Shown: positions 44,000 to 52,842 of the stretch, piece after piece
How positions within the stretch are numbered: the stretch's first letter is position 1
Layout of the letters: every line of letters starts with the position of its first letter
From: Amphritea opalescens
GTDB taxonomy: Bacteria > Pseudomonadota > Gammaproteobacteria > Pseudomonadales > Balneatricaceae
Reading direction: 5' to 3'
Assembly (NCBI RefSeq): GCF_003957515.1
Contig: NZ_RQXW01000017.1
Coordinates: forward strand, 1 to 64,000
Length of the DNA stretch: 64,000 nt
The notes under the pieces: generated by a model
Seen by the model: only the letters and a program-made list of their open reading frames with translations
Told to the model about the DNA's origin: nothing
Database searches by the model: none
Position numbers and translations under genes: made by a program

Positions 44000-45319
44000 T
44001 TAAGGCACCGTATCAAACAGTGTTGCCGGCAACCAAAGAGCCAGTTCAGGCACTGCCGTCAATATAACGACCGCGATACTCATCAGAATAAAAAATGGTG
44101 CCGCCGCGCGGGCCACTCTGCCGATGGGATGCCCCGTTAGGTTTTGCATCACGAATAGGTTAAAACCAACAGGCGGCGTTACTTGCCCCAACTCGACCAT
44201 AACCACCAAAAACACACCGAACCAGAGCGGGTCGAAACCCGCCTGCAGAATCAGCGGCAGGGTAATCGGCAAGCTCATCACAGTAATAGAAATACCATCC
44301 AAAAACAGCCCTAACATGATGTAGAACAGCGCGAGGATTAGAATCAAGACATAGGGTGATAAATCAAGGCTACCGATGGCATGGGCTAGATCTTGAGGTA
44401 CATGTAGATACCCCATTGCTGTCGACAAAAATGCAGCCGCCACCAAGATGGAACACACCATGCAGGAAACCTTAACGGCCCCCATCAAGGACTCGGTAAA
44501 AATAGTCCAACTGAATTGACCCGTCACGATGATCAAGACCATCGTAGCGGCAACCCCTACCCCTGCAGCTTCCGACGGTGTAGCTAAGCCACTGTAGATA
44601 GAGCCCAACACTACGCACACCAACAATAGAATCGGCATTAACAACCAAATTCCATGTAGGCATTGAACAAAAGAGTAGCCCTCTGAAGAGCGCGGAGCTA
44701 ACTCAGGCTGACGTACACAACGGTAAATAATATAAGCCGAATATAAGCCAGCAATCAGCAGCCCAGGCAAAACACCTGCAGCAAACAGTTTATTGATGGA
44801 AACTTCCGCTAAGACACCATAAATAATCATCACGATCGAAGGTGGTATCAACAGACCAAGACTGCCGGCACCCGCGAGAGAGCCTATGGATAGATTGACA
44901 TCATATTTTCGTGCAGCAAGTTCACTGGTGGTAATCTTACCCACCGTAGCGGTTGTTGCTGCGCTCGAACCGCTGACGGCAGCAAACAGTGTGCAACCCA
45001 GTACATTCGTATGTAATAGCCCGCCAGGGATTCGGTTGACTAACGGCGTTAAGCCCCTAAACAGGCGATCCGAAATGTCGGTTCTAAAGATCAGCTCCCC
45101 CATCCACACAAACATTGGGATGGCCGCCAACTCCCATGAACTCGCACTACGAACCATTATTTTAGATAGAATGACGCCAATACGCTGGGGAGAGAAATCT
45201 AATAGTAGAGCCAGCCCGGTAACACCTACCATCAGAAGGCCGGCAAACACCCATGTCCCTGTGCCTAAAAAAAAGAAAATCAACGTCAGCACGATGAGAC
45301 CCGTCACTAAAGCATCCAT
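44000..45319 (-). CDS. dctM: TRAP transporter large permease (DctM), second system
   Basis: A 439-residue polytopic protein, about 12 helices. Typical DctM segments: IPMFVWMGELIFRTDIS, LAGAGSLGLLIPPSIVMIIYG, GLATPSEAAGVGVAATMV and LGQVTPPVGFNLFVMQ. It works with the DctQ at 45357 and the DctP at 45926. Divergent in sequence from the first system at 19830, so it is not a recent duplicate. Start supported by AAGGA upstream of the ATG. Confidence 0.88.
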   Translation of the reverse strand: MDALVTGLIVLTLIFFFLGTGTWVFAGLLMVGVTGLALLLDFSPQRIGVILSKIMVRSASSWELAAIPMFVWMGELIFRTDISDRLFRGLTPLVNRIPGGLLHTNVLGCTLFAAVSGSSAATTATVGKITTSELAARKYDVNLSIGSLAGAGSLGLLIPPSIVMIIYGVLAEVSINKLFAAGVLPGLLIAGLYSAYIIYRCVRQPELAPRSSEGYSFVQCLHGIWLLMPILLLVCVVLGSIYSGLATPSEAAGVGVAATMVLIIVTGQFSWTIFTESLMGAVKVSCMVCSILVAAAFLSTAMGYLHVPQDLAHAIGSLDLSPYVLILILALFYIMLGLFLDGISITVMSLPITLPLILQAGFDPLWFGVFLVVMVELGQVTPPVGFNLFVMQNLTGHPIGRVARAAAPFFILMSIAVVILTAVPELALWLPATLFDTVP

Positions 45320-45356
45320 AAAAGGTACTTCCTTATCATTAATGGTGAAGGTTGGT

Positions 45357-45857
45357 TTATTCGCTAGTTACACGACTGACAGGGGTAAGTTGTTTCACTA
45401 ACAACGCGAATAACTGAATAGAGAAAAGCACAATACCAAGCAACACTAACCCTTCAGGGATCCATAGTGGGACCTCGGCAATACTTTCACTGACCGCGCC
45501 ACGATCCCAATTACGTTTAACGCCGATCCACATATACCAGGTGATATAACAACTCATAGCCAGAGTCATCGCTAAACATAGCGTTTCGAGGGCACGCTTT
45601 GCCCGTCCTCTCAACCGAGAAGCAACAATATTGACACGGATAAGGGCATCATCATGTACGGCATAACCTAGCGTGAGAAACGTCATCGCAGCAACGCCAT
45701 AACCCACCATTTCATCCAGTACAAAGGTCGATGTTGCAAAAAAGCTACGCAGCACAATCTCTAATAAAATATGCAGCACCATATAAACCAGCAGGACCGC
45801 CGACAATTGTGCGGCTAAGCGAGACAGCCGGTAAACGAGACTTTGAAAGGTATTCAT
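45357..45857 (-). CDS. dctQ: TRAP transporter small permease (DctQ), second system
   Basis: A 166-residue protein with four membrane helices, DctQ fold. The AVHDDALIRVNIVASRLRG segment between helices two and three (about 72-92) is the usual location of the conserved acidic/Asn region. The start at 45857 is chosen because AGAGGA lies seven bases upstream; a GTG at 45872 is in frame but has no such site. It is separated from the binding-protein gene by the hairpin at 45879-45915. Confidence 0.85.
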   Translation of the reverse strand: MNTFQSLVYRLSRLAAQLSAVLLVYMVLHILLEIVLRSFFATSTFVLDEMVGYGVAAMTFLTLGYAVHDDALIRVNIVASRLRGRAKRALETLCLAMTLAMSCYITWYMWIGVKRNWDRGAVSESIAEVPLWIPEGLVLLGIVLFSIQLFALLVKQLTPVSRVTSE

Positions 45858-45878
45858 AAAACGTCCTCTCACAAATAT

Positions 45879-45915
45879 AAAAATCGCCCCGCCGTTATAA
45901 ATACGAAGGGGCGAT
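45879..45915 (-). terminator. intra-operonic terminator between second dctP and dctQ
   Basis: On the minus strand ATCGCCCC, a 17-base loop, GGGGCGAT then five T residues, ten bases after the dctP stop. It mirrors the hairpin at the same place in the first TRAP operon. Confidence 0.7.
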
Positions 45916-45925
45916 ATACGACAGT

Positions 45926-46918
45926 TTACATACCGAGACGTTGACGATAATCAGCAATAATTTTCGCACCGTTCGGACCGGCTTTTTCTAGCCACTGATC
46001 AATCGCGGTTTGACCGGCAGTCGACAGCCCTTCCAAATACGCGACCGGCGCATCTGTTACGATATTGACTCCGTTAGCCTCGAGCTTCTTATAGTTATTC
46101 GCACGACGCTCCACTAAAGCGCTCCAGTTATGTTCACTAGCTGCTTTGGCCGCATCTAACAACTGCTGGCGCTCTTCGGAAGACAGGGCGTTATAAGCAT
46201 CGAGATTGACATGCACCATGTTCAACGGCACTGCGTAGTTCACTTCAGTAAAGTAGTTAAGGTGCTCCCAGAACTTACCACTCGCCCCCGCATCTGCGGA
46301 TGTCAGTACTGCAGCAATACCTCCAGTTGACAGTTGCGGCACAACGTCACCCCAGCTTAACTGGATCGGTGCGGCACCTGCCGCTCGCAATGCAACCGTA
46401 CCGTTGGCGTCATAGGTCCGAATTTTTAGATTGGCTAATTCCGCCATGCTAGTGACGGGCTTATTCGCCCAGATACCACTGGGAGTCCAAGGTGAAGCAT
46501 AAAGAAGCTTCTGATTGTTTTTCTCAAATACTGCGTCGTAATAAGGCTTAGCCACCTCATAAAGGATTTTGGCTTCTTCCGGTGTTTTCGCTAGAAAAGG
46601 CAAAGCCGTTAACTGGAAGATAGGATCGATTCCTCCTAAAGGTGCAGCCAGTGTATCGGCTATTTGCACCGCCCCATCGCCTACGGCATCGAGGTGATCC
46701 TTAGACTTAAAGCCTAATGCGCCGCCAAAGTGAACCGTGATCGCGAATTTACCATCGGATTTTTCACTCAACTGCTGTACAAAATAGCTATCTCCCTCAC
46801 CGTGAATGGAGGTGTTGCTATACTCGTTAGACATGTCCCATTTAACGTCTGCGTTTGCGCTACTGATTCCCATAGTGAGTAAAGCGCTGGCAAGTGTAAG
46901 GCCAATTTTCTTTTTCAT
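45926..46918 (-). CDS. dctP: TRAP transporter substrate-binding protein (DctP), second system
   Basis: A 330-residue periplasmic binding protein. Signal peptide 1-23 (ending ISSANAD). ANLKIRTYDANGTVALRAAG (about 148-167) carries the conserved carboxylate-binding Arg. PIQLSWGDVVPQLSTGGIAAVLTS follows, the usual hinge, spanning about 46310-46370. Start at 46918 (GGAG six bases upstream); an extension to 47017 lacks a site and would bury the signal peptide. A TetR gene lies 315 bases upstream in the same direction. Ligand unknown; the neighbouring DUF5943/dipeptidase pair suggests an amine- or amide-like compound, by inference only. Confidence 0.86.
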   Translation of the reverse strand: MKKKIGLTLASALLTMGISSANADVKWDMSNEYSNTSIHGEGDSYFVQQLSEKSDGKFAITVHFGGALGFKSKDHLDAVGDGAVQIADTLAAPLGGIDPIFQLTALPFLAKTPEEAKILYEVAKPYYDAVFEKNNQKLLYASPWTPSGIWANKPVTSMAELANLKIRTYDANGTVALRAAGAAPIQLSWGDVVPQLSTGGIAAVLTSADAGASGKFWEHLNYFTEVNYAVPLNMVHVNLDAYNALSSEERQQLLDAAKAASEHNWSALVERRANNYKKLEANGVNIVTDAPVAYLEGLSTAGQTAIDQWLEKAGPNGAKIIADYRQRLGM

Positions 46919-47232
46919 TTTAATCTCCGACTTATTTAAGATTATTACTATTTGGTCATACAAAAACGTTTGAAATTGTGGAACATTCCCCTGAGAAAGA
47001 TTGCCTGATAACGACAATACTTTGAGGTAACAAAATACTTATCAGAATAATTGCAGCCTTGAGAGTTAAGGCCGGGAGGAGAAAAGCTAAAGCGAACATG
47101 GGAGCGCTACCATGATGACAGCGCCGAGGTTGTTGATATTTATAACGGGCTAAACAGACATTAATAACCGTTGATGATGCCGGCACCTCAAACATTGTTC
47201 TCTGTTCATATCGCGCCGGCTTAATCATTCGT

Positions 47233-47907
47233 TTATCCCTCTTCGCCGCTAGACTGTCGAGGCTGCTGACCGTCCGTCTCAATAACTTCTTCGCGCTTTA
47301 TTAGGAATGACGACAGAATCGTCTTCCAAGCCTCGAGAATTTCGACATAGTAATCGGGATCATCACGTAACACCGTTTGCACAGCCATACCACGCAAGAG
47401 GCAAAGCGTCATGTTCAAGAGCGTCTCTACTCGGGCGGGTGACGCTTCAGTTGTTTGAAAGAAGCGTAGCCACAGCGCATCGAGTTGATCGTGAAGCTCC
47501 TTGATGAGCGGCATAAGCCTCTCTTTAAGATTTGGATCTGTACGTGCAGCGGTGATCAGTTCTAGTGACGCGAAAAAGAAACGTCCATGGAAAAACTTCT
47601 CCAATGAACCGTGTAAAAAGGATTCCAGATCGCCGCCAGAACTATGTACTTCTGTCGCTAACTCCTGCACCTCATCAATAAAGCCTGAAAATAGATACTG
47701 AGCCGCGGCCGTAATCAAACCGACTTTGCTGTGGAAGTGATGCACTTGAGCGCCACGTGTGACACCGGCACGCATAACGATTGCAGCCGAGCTAGCATCC
47801 GCATAGCCGACCTCGATCAGTGTATCGATGGTCGCCTCTAACAACAAAGCACGTGTTTCAGCACTACGCTGCGCCTGTGTTCGTGGTAACGGTGTAGCAA
47901 CGGTCAT
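47233..47907 (-). CDS. TetR-family transcriptional regulator
   Basis: A 224-residue TetR regulator. HTH at about 12-60: RALLLEATIDTLIEVGYAD, then VMRAGVTRGAQVHHFHSKVGLI. The rest is the helical ligand domain. The start at 47907 has AAGGAG six bases upstream; an in-frame extension to 47931 does not. A 22-base palindrome with the right shape for its own operator lies about 42 bases upstream (47949-47970), so autorepression is likely. It is upstream of, and in the same direction as, the second TRAP operon, which it may control. Confidence 0.85.
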   Translation of the reverse strand: MTVATPLPRTQAQRSAETRALLLEATIDTLIEVGYADASSAAIVMRAGVTRGAQVHHFHSKVGLITAAAQYLFSGFIDEVQELATEVHSSGGDLESFLHGSLEKFFHGRFFFASLELITAARTDPNLKERLMPLIKELHDQLDALWLRFFQTTEASPARVETLLNMTLCLLRGMAVQTVLRDDPDYYVEILEAWKTILSSFLIKREEVIETDGQQPRQSSGEEG

Positions 47908-47931
47908 GTCTACTCCTTCGATAACAATCAT

Positions 47932-48506
47932 AACTTTATTTTTATTTTACATACATCCCAGTATGTATGTGTTTGAAAATTTGTCAATGCCTTTTAATTT
48001 CCAACTAACAACCTATATGGTTTAACGCACTCTAAGGATGTTTAAACATGAAGTGATCAAAGATTTAACATGATGGTGTCTTTCTTTTCTGCATATTGGG
48101 TTCAAACAACAGCTCGGCAATTAGCAACCAGCATTCATTAATCGAGCCCCAAAAAAACCTTACTCATTACAGCAGCGAGATATTGGTGACGCTAAAATTG
48201 AAACCCGATGATTAGACTAATCAGTAGGTATTTACAGAACGGACGATAGACTTAATGTTATGAATATCTTTAACAAAACGGAAAACTAAGCATCAATTGA
48301 CGCTCGAAAGACCAGCATTCAGCTTTGATCTACTAATAACAAAAGGAATAGACAATAGAGTACGGGGTCGAAGCCTAATACAGGGCGTATAGACATCTTG
48401 AGAGCAGCAACAGCAACACCAAAAACCGAACCCGTTGACCCATTTAGGCTCGCCAATAACCGCCGCTTCTAATATTGCATGCTATCTCATGCCTATTTTG
48501 AATAGG
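47932..48506. other. long gene-free stretch, 575 bases
   Basis: Apart from the palindrome at 47949-47970 near its left end, I see nothing: no supported reading frame, no terminator-like stem with a T run, no repeats. AT-rich to mid composition. It could hold a decayed gene or a small RNA that I cannot recognise. Confidence 0.5.
47949..47970. promoter_or_regulatory. probable TetR operator
   Basis: ACATACAT, six bases, ATGTATGT is a perfect 8-bp inverted repeat of the usual TetR-family operator size, directly upstream of the TetR gene ending at 47233. Confidence 0.7.
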
Positions 48507-48815
48507 CTAATTAATCAGCTCAGACACTTCCAATGTGCCGTTGATATCGAGAAAGGGGCAATCTTTTACCGCTGCCAATGCTAGCGCCATGGAATCCATC
48601 TCAAGGACCGTATAGCCCGACATTGATGACGCACTGCCAACACTAATGCGGCCATCAGGATGTACTGTGTGGGTGATTTTAAACGGTGTCGCGGGATTTA
48701 CTACGCAGCTTCCAAGCGAGAGCAGCCACTCTTTATAACGCGCGTAATGCTGTTGCCCTTCTTCAACGGTAGAAGGCTTATCGCCGCCAATATAGGTAAC
48801 CATATACTGAGACAT
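48507..48815 (-). CDS. YciI-like / YCII-related domain protein
   Basis: A 102-residue small protein with the ferredoxin-like YCII-related pattern: MSQYMVTYIGGDKPS at the start, an EEGQQHYARYKEWLLSLGS helix, and a strand-rich end with SGYTVLEMDSMALALAAVKDCPFLD. The family's His/Asp pair is not obvious. Start at 48815 has CGGAG six bases upstream; the longer frame to 48854 does not. Monocistronic. Function of the family is mostly unknown. Confidence 0.7.
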   Translation of the reverse strand: MSQYMVTYIGGDKPSTVEEGQQHYARYKEWLLSLGSCVVNPATPFKITHTVHPDGRISVGSASSMSGYTVLEMDSMALALAAVKDCPFLDINGTLEVSELIN

Positions 48816-48986
48816 AATAGACTCCGAAATCCCAAGTAGCTGTCGGCATAACAACTCTATCGGTCATTTCAGTTTAGCTCTGCAACACACTTTTTGCTGC
48901 TGAAAGATTCACGCATAACAAGACCTGCATCACGATATTCGGTCTAAATTGTCTCCAGCTGTGCCAATGAGGTCACGCTACTGGCC

Positions 48987-49649
48987 TTAATCATCGGCTT
49001 CTGAGTATTGCCTTAGGAGGTTGCAAATAATCATATTCAGATCGGCCAACGTACGCTTTGCCCGCTCCCCTTTTTGGTTCACGACCACCAACATAACACT
49101 ATGCGTCACCTCAAGATAAAGACGCCCTAAACGCTGCCGTTCTTTCAGATGACGATTGATACCCATGCGTTTAAACACCGCCGCCATCCTCGAGATCTCT
49201 AACTCATCATGTTGCTCATCCAACTCCCGCAGTTCGGGAACAGAGAACATCGCCTGCACCAGCGTCAAAATGGCCTTTTGCTGTTTATAGGTTTTTAACT
49301 TTAGCGCCAGCATCTGCTCCACCAACGTCGCCATCGGTAAGGTTTCAACCGGCCAGCGGTCGATTTCATCCAGCGCCGCCTCGACTGTTTCCAGCCAGCG
49401 TGAACCCATCGCATAGAGAATTGCATGTTTGTTGGGGAAGTAATGATAGAGAGAGCCGACAGAAATACCGACCTCTTTGGCAATTAAAATGGTATTCAGA
49501 TCATCGAGCCCGACCCGCTCAAGCAGTTCGCCGGTAATATCAATAATCTGTTTTGAGCGCATTTTTGAGCGCCCCTGCACCGGCGCATTACGTGGCGCTA
49601 ACTCTTGTGCTGTTTTTACCCGACGTTTATCTGTCAATTTTGCTTCCAA
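48987..49649 (-). CDS. TetR-family transcriptional regulator near puuB
   Basis: A 220-residue TetR regulator with HTH at about 32-78 (QIIDITGELLERVGLDD; IAKEVGISVGSLYHYFPNK). An N-terminal, basic 28-residue extension precedes the HTH if the TTG at 49649 is used; an ATG at 49565 would remove it, and neither has a strong ribosome binding site. It lies 102 bases downstream of a PuuB-like oxidase gene in the same direction and is a candidate regulator of the puuB/puuA intergenic sites at 51099 and 51199. Confidence 0.8.
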   Translation of the reverse strand: MEAKLTDKRRVKTAQELAPRNAPVQGRSKMRSKQIIDITGELLERVGLDDLNTILIAKEVGISVGSLYHYFPNKHAILYAMGSRWLETVEAALDEIDRWPVETLPMATLVEQMLALKLKTYKQQKAILTLVQAMFSVPELRELDEQHDELEISRMAAVFKRMGINRHLKERQRLGRLYLEVTHSVMLVVVNQKGERAKRTLADLNMIICNLLRQYSEADD

Positions 49650-49751
49650 CGCTTCTGATTCAACGACCCTTGCAGGACGGCATTATAGACTGAATCATCA
49701 AGGTTCTGAAAACACTCGCTACTCCCCTGCCATTTCATTCACAGATAAGAG

Positions 49752-51035
49752 CTAGAAAAAGCGGTCACGCATGGAATAATACAGCATCCCCGCGACCAAT
49801 CCTGGCCAACGTAACAAGGTGCCACCGGGAAAAGACGGCGTCGGCACGCGAGCAAATAGATCGAATTTCTCTGCTGAACCACTGATCGCTTCAGCCATCA
49901 ATTTACCGCCCAATGTCGCCAGTGCCACCCCATGACCTGAATACCCTTGCGCCACAAACAGATTTTCCTCTAATCGATCAAAATGAGGCATCCGATTAAG
50001 GGTAATCGCCAAGGTACCGCCCCAACCATAATCGATCTTCACATCTGCCAATTCAGGATAGAACTGCAGCATATAGGGTCGAACAAAGTTCGGTATATCT
50101 TTAGGAAAATGACGACTGTAGTTTTCACCACCGCCCCACAGCAGCCGGTTATCGCCCGATAATTTGAAATAGTTAATCACAAAACGAGAATCGGCTACCG
50201 CGACATCATCGCGGTTAATACGCTGACACAGCTCATCACTGAGCGGTTCTGTCGCAATGATAAAGTTATTGATCGGCATGATTTTAGCGGCAACACGCGG
50301 CTCTAACTTGTCCAAATAACCATTACACGCCAGCAAAATATATTTCGCTTTAACAACGCCTTGATCGGTGCGAACTTCCGCCTGCTTGCCGGCGGTATAG
50401 CCTGTCACTCGGCTATGTTCATGGATCACCACGCCGGCTTTGATTGCGGCCGCAGCAAGCCCTAAGGCATAGTTAAGCGGATGAAGATGAACCGCATCTT
50501 GCCAATATTCACCGCCATAATAGCGTTCGGTGCCGAGCATCCCCTGCACCTCATCATCATCGACAAAACGGATCTTATCGTAGCCCAGCACTTTATGTTT
50601 ATAGGCCACGCTCTCGCGTATCTCGGCGACATGCCCAGGCTTTGCCGCCACATGCATCACCCCCTGTTTCAAATCACAGTTGATCTGATGCTCGGCGATT
50701 AACGTTTTGACCAGCTCAACCGATGCCAGCGAGCTTTGCCACAGCGCATCGGCCGCTGCCCGCCCCATCTTCTTTGTCAGTTCCGCGTGCCCCATATTAT
50801 GCCCCTGACACACCTGACCACCGTTGCGCCCCGAAGCCCCCCAACCGACCGCTTCACCTTCTAACAAGCGAACCGAATAGCCCTTTTCAGCCAAGTGCAG
50901 CGCTGCCGACAACCCGGTATAACCTGCACCAATAATACAAACATCCGCCTGCTGTTCACCCACTAACGGAGAATACTCAGGGCGAGGGTTGGCTGAATCA
51001 ACATAATATGAGGGTCGGCAGTTGTTAGCATTCAT
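49752..51035 (-). CDS. puuB: FAD-dependent oxidoreductase, PuuB-like (second copy)
   Basis: A 427-residue gamma-glutamylputrescine-oxidase-like flavoenzyme: FAD motif ICIIGAGYTGLSAALHLAE (about 33-51), GWGASGRNGGQVCQGHN, and VAQGYSGHGVALATLGGK near the C terminus. It has exactly the plan and length of the protein at 24082, which supports the ATG at 51035 over three upstream in-frame ATGs (to 51068). It is divergent from a PuuA-like synthetase gene at 51396, the usual partner that makes its substrate. Expected to oxidise gamma-glutamylated diamine in the polyamine pathway. Confidence 0.83.
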   Translation of the reverse strand: MNANNCRPSYYVDSANPRPEYSPLVGEQQADVCIIGAGYTGLSAALHLAEKGYSVRLLEGEAVGWGASGRNGGQVCQGHNMGHAELTKKMGRAAADALWQSSLASVELVKTLIAEHQINCDLKQGVMHVAAKPGHVAEIRESVAYKHKVLGYDKIRFVDDDEVQGMLGTERYYGGEYWQDAVHLHPLNYALGLAAAAIKAGVVIHEHSRVTGYTAGKQAEVRTDQGVVKAKYILLACNGYLDKLEPRVAAKIMPINNFIIATEPLSDELCQRINRDDVAVADSRFVINYFKLSGDNRLLWGGGENYSRHFPKDIPNFVRPYMLQFYPELADVKIDYGWGGTLAITLNRMPHFDRLEENLFVAQGYSGHGVALATLGGKLMAEAISGSAEKFDLFARVPTPSFPGGTLLRWPGLVAGMLYYSMRDRFF

Positions 51036-51098
51036 AAACAGGGGTTCCATAAAACATAGATTCATCAAACAAAAAAGGGTGGCACAAAAACTATAAAC

Positions 51099-51111
51099 CG
51101 AATAATAATTC
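51099..51111. promoter_or_regulatory. candidate operator 1, puuB side
   Basis: CGAATAATAATTC contains GAAT-N4-ATTC and is preceded by TAAACC; it lies 64 bases before the puuB start. The same element recurs exactly 100 bases away at 51199, with the same left flank. Confidence 0.55.
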
Positions 51112-51198
51112 TAATTTAATCGAACAACAAGCCCATAAAACGGCATTTAAAATTAAATTAATGTTGATTTTGCAAAAGTCATAGAATAACCTAAAACC

Positions 51199-51212
51199 CG
51201 AATAATGATTCG
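51199..51212. promoter_or_regulatory. candidate operator 2, puuA side
   Basis: CGAAT-AATG-ATTCG is a perfect 5-bp inverted repeat, 184 bases before the puuA start. The 100-base spacing to operator 1 is near an integral number of helical turns and would suit cooperative looping. Confidence 0.55.
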
Positions 51213-51395
51213 ATTAACAAAAAGAATGTGCCTCACCCAAAACAGGCTGAGTCACAAAAGATTGAACGCTGACATCATACGCAGTAGCGATATCACGAGA
51301 CGTTTCGCTGAGTTATCAACTAAGCTCAGCACAAAGAAGTATTACCGCTATAGTAAATAGCACCCATCAGACTAACACGACAAAGTAGGTGATTT

Positions 51396-52742
51396 ATGGA
51401 AGCCGTGGAAAGGTTTCTCAAAGAGAACGGGATAACTGAGGTCGAATCGACCCTGCCAGACATGACTGGCAATGCCCGGGGTAAATTTTACCCCACTAAA
51501 AAATATCTGGCCGAAAACGGAGGTAAGATCCCTGAGACCTTGCTGGTACAAACCGTCACCGGTGAATGGGCCGATAACCACTACGATATTGTCGATCCTG
51601 CGGATCGAGATATGGTCTTGGTTCCCGATTCCAACACCTTACGCCTAGTTCCCTGGACCGATGAGCCCACCGCACAGGTCATCAATGATTGCTATACCAG
51701 TGATGGTCAGCTACACCCGCTTTCCAGCCGTTCTGTTCTACGTCGCATACTGAAGCTGTATGAAGATGAAGGCCTACGTCCGGTGATCGCCCCAGAGGTC
51801 GAGTTTTATCTTATTCAGAAAAACACCGACCCCGACTATGAACTCAAGCCCGCCACCGGACGCTCTGGACGCCGCGAAACTGCGCGCCAATCCTACGGCA
51901 TTGATGCGGTCAATGAGTTCAACCCGGTCATCGACACGCTATACAACTATTGTGAAATTCAGGGCCTCGATGTGGATACCCTGATCCATGAGTCTGGCGC
52001 AGCACAGATGGAGATCAACTTCCTTCACGGAGATGCTCTGGACTTGGCCGATCAGGTGTTTGTTTTCAAGCGTACCCTGCGTGAAACCGCCATGAAGCAT
52101 GATATGTATGCCACCTTTATGGCTAAGCCGATGCAACATGAGCCCGGCAGTGCCATGCATATCCATCAGAGCATGATCGATATCGCAACCGGTGAAAATA
52201 TCTTTGCTGGGGATGAGAACAATCAGTTTTCTGAACGGTTCTATCACTATCTGGGTGGGTTACAAAAGTACACCCCACAAGCGATCTCGTTCTATGCGCC
52301 AAATGTGAACTCCTATCGTCGTTTCGCACCCGATATTGCTGCGCCGATCAACTTCAAATGGGGCATCGATAACCGTACAACCGGTTTACGAGTGCCCATT
52401 GCGCCACTCTCCGCGACCCGGATTGAAAACCGCTTTCCCGGCTCTGACTGCAATCCATACCTAGCGATCGCGGCCAGTCTTGCCTGCGGTTATCTGGGAA
52501 TGAAGCAAAAACTCAACGCGACAAAACCGGTTACCACTCTCGGGGCCGACGAAGATGATGTAGTAGAAGTAGCCCGTTCACTCGGTGAAGGCTTATCACT
52601 ACTAGAAGAAAGCCCAGAATTATGTGAAATTATGGGTTCAGAGTTCGTCAAAGCTTATCTAGGGGTTAAACGAGCAGAATTTGAAACCTTCCATGAGGTT
52701 ATCAGCTCATGGGAGCGGGAATATCTGCTACTAACGGTTTAA
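51396..52742 (+). CDS. puuA: gamma-glutamylpolyamine synthetase (glutamine synthetase family, PuuA-like)
   Basis: A 448-residue glutamine-synthetase-fold ligase. The N-terminal beta-grasp (ESTLPDMTGNARGKF, about 15-30) and the catalytic domain (APEVEFYL; GAAQMEIN; HIHQSM; NSYRRF; IENRFPGSDCNPYL) are clear. The family ATP-dependently joins glutamate to the amino group of a polyamine. The position between puuB and a polyamine binding protein supports that reading. AGGTG precedes the ATG. A second, divergent copy is at 62404; the two may differ in polyamine preference. Confidence 0.85.
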   Translation: MEAVERFLKENGITEVESTLPDMTGNARGKFYPTKKYLAENGGKIPETLLVQTVTGEWADNHYDIVDPADRDMVLVPDSNTLRLVPWTDEPTAQVINDCYTSDGQLHPLSSRSVLRRILKLYEDEGLRPVIAPEVEFYLIQKNTDPDYELKPATGRSGRRETARQSYGIDAVNEFNPVIDTLYNYCEIQGLDVDTLIHESGAAQMEINFLHGDALDLADQVFVFKRTLRETAMKHDMYATFMAKPMQHEPGSAMHIHQSMIDIATGENIFAGDENNQFSERFYHYLGGLQKYTPQAISFYAPNVNSYRRFAPDIAAPINFKWGIDNRTTGLRVPIAPLSATRIENRFPGSDCNPYLAIAASLACGYLGMKQKLNATKPVTTLGADEDDVVEVARSLGEGLSLLEESPELCEIMGSEFVKAYLGVKRAEFETFHEVISSWEREYLLLTV

Positions 52743-52757
52743 CACCTGTAAAAAAAC

Positions 52758-52789
52758 ACCTCTAATCTGTTTAATAACGGATTAGAGGT
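52758..52789. terminator. hairpin between puuA and the first potF
   Basis: ACCTCTAATC (52758-52767) pairs with GATTAGAGGT (52780-52789), a perfect 10-bp stem. Only three T residues follow on the plus strand, so it may be partial termination or RNA processing. Confidence 0.5.
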
Positions 52790-52842
52790 CTTTAAAATCA
52801 CCCGACTTATTTAACTGCAACTCCGATACGAGGCACAACATA

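Larger units (their letters stand above)
51036..51395. other. divergent puuB/puuA regulatory region
   Basis: These 360 bases contain the two GAAT-N4-ATTC elements at 51099 and 51199 and are otherwise AT-rich. No reading frame or RNA structure is supported. Confidence 0.6.

Noticed and set aside
46956-47282. 108-residue frame between dctP and the TetR gene
   Set aside because: No ribosome binding site or recognisable content; overlaps both the TetR 3' end and the dctP leader.
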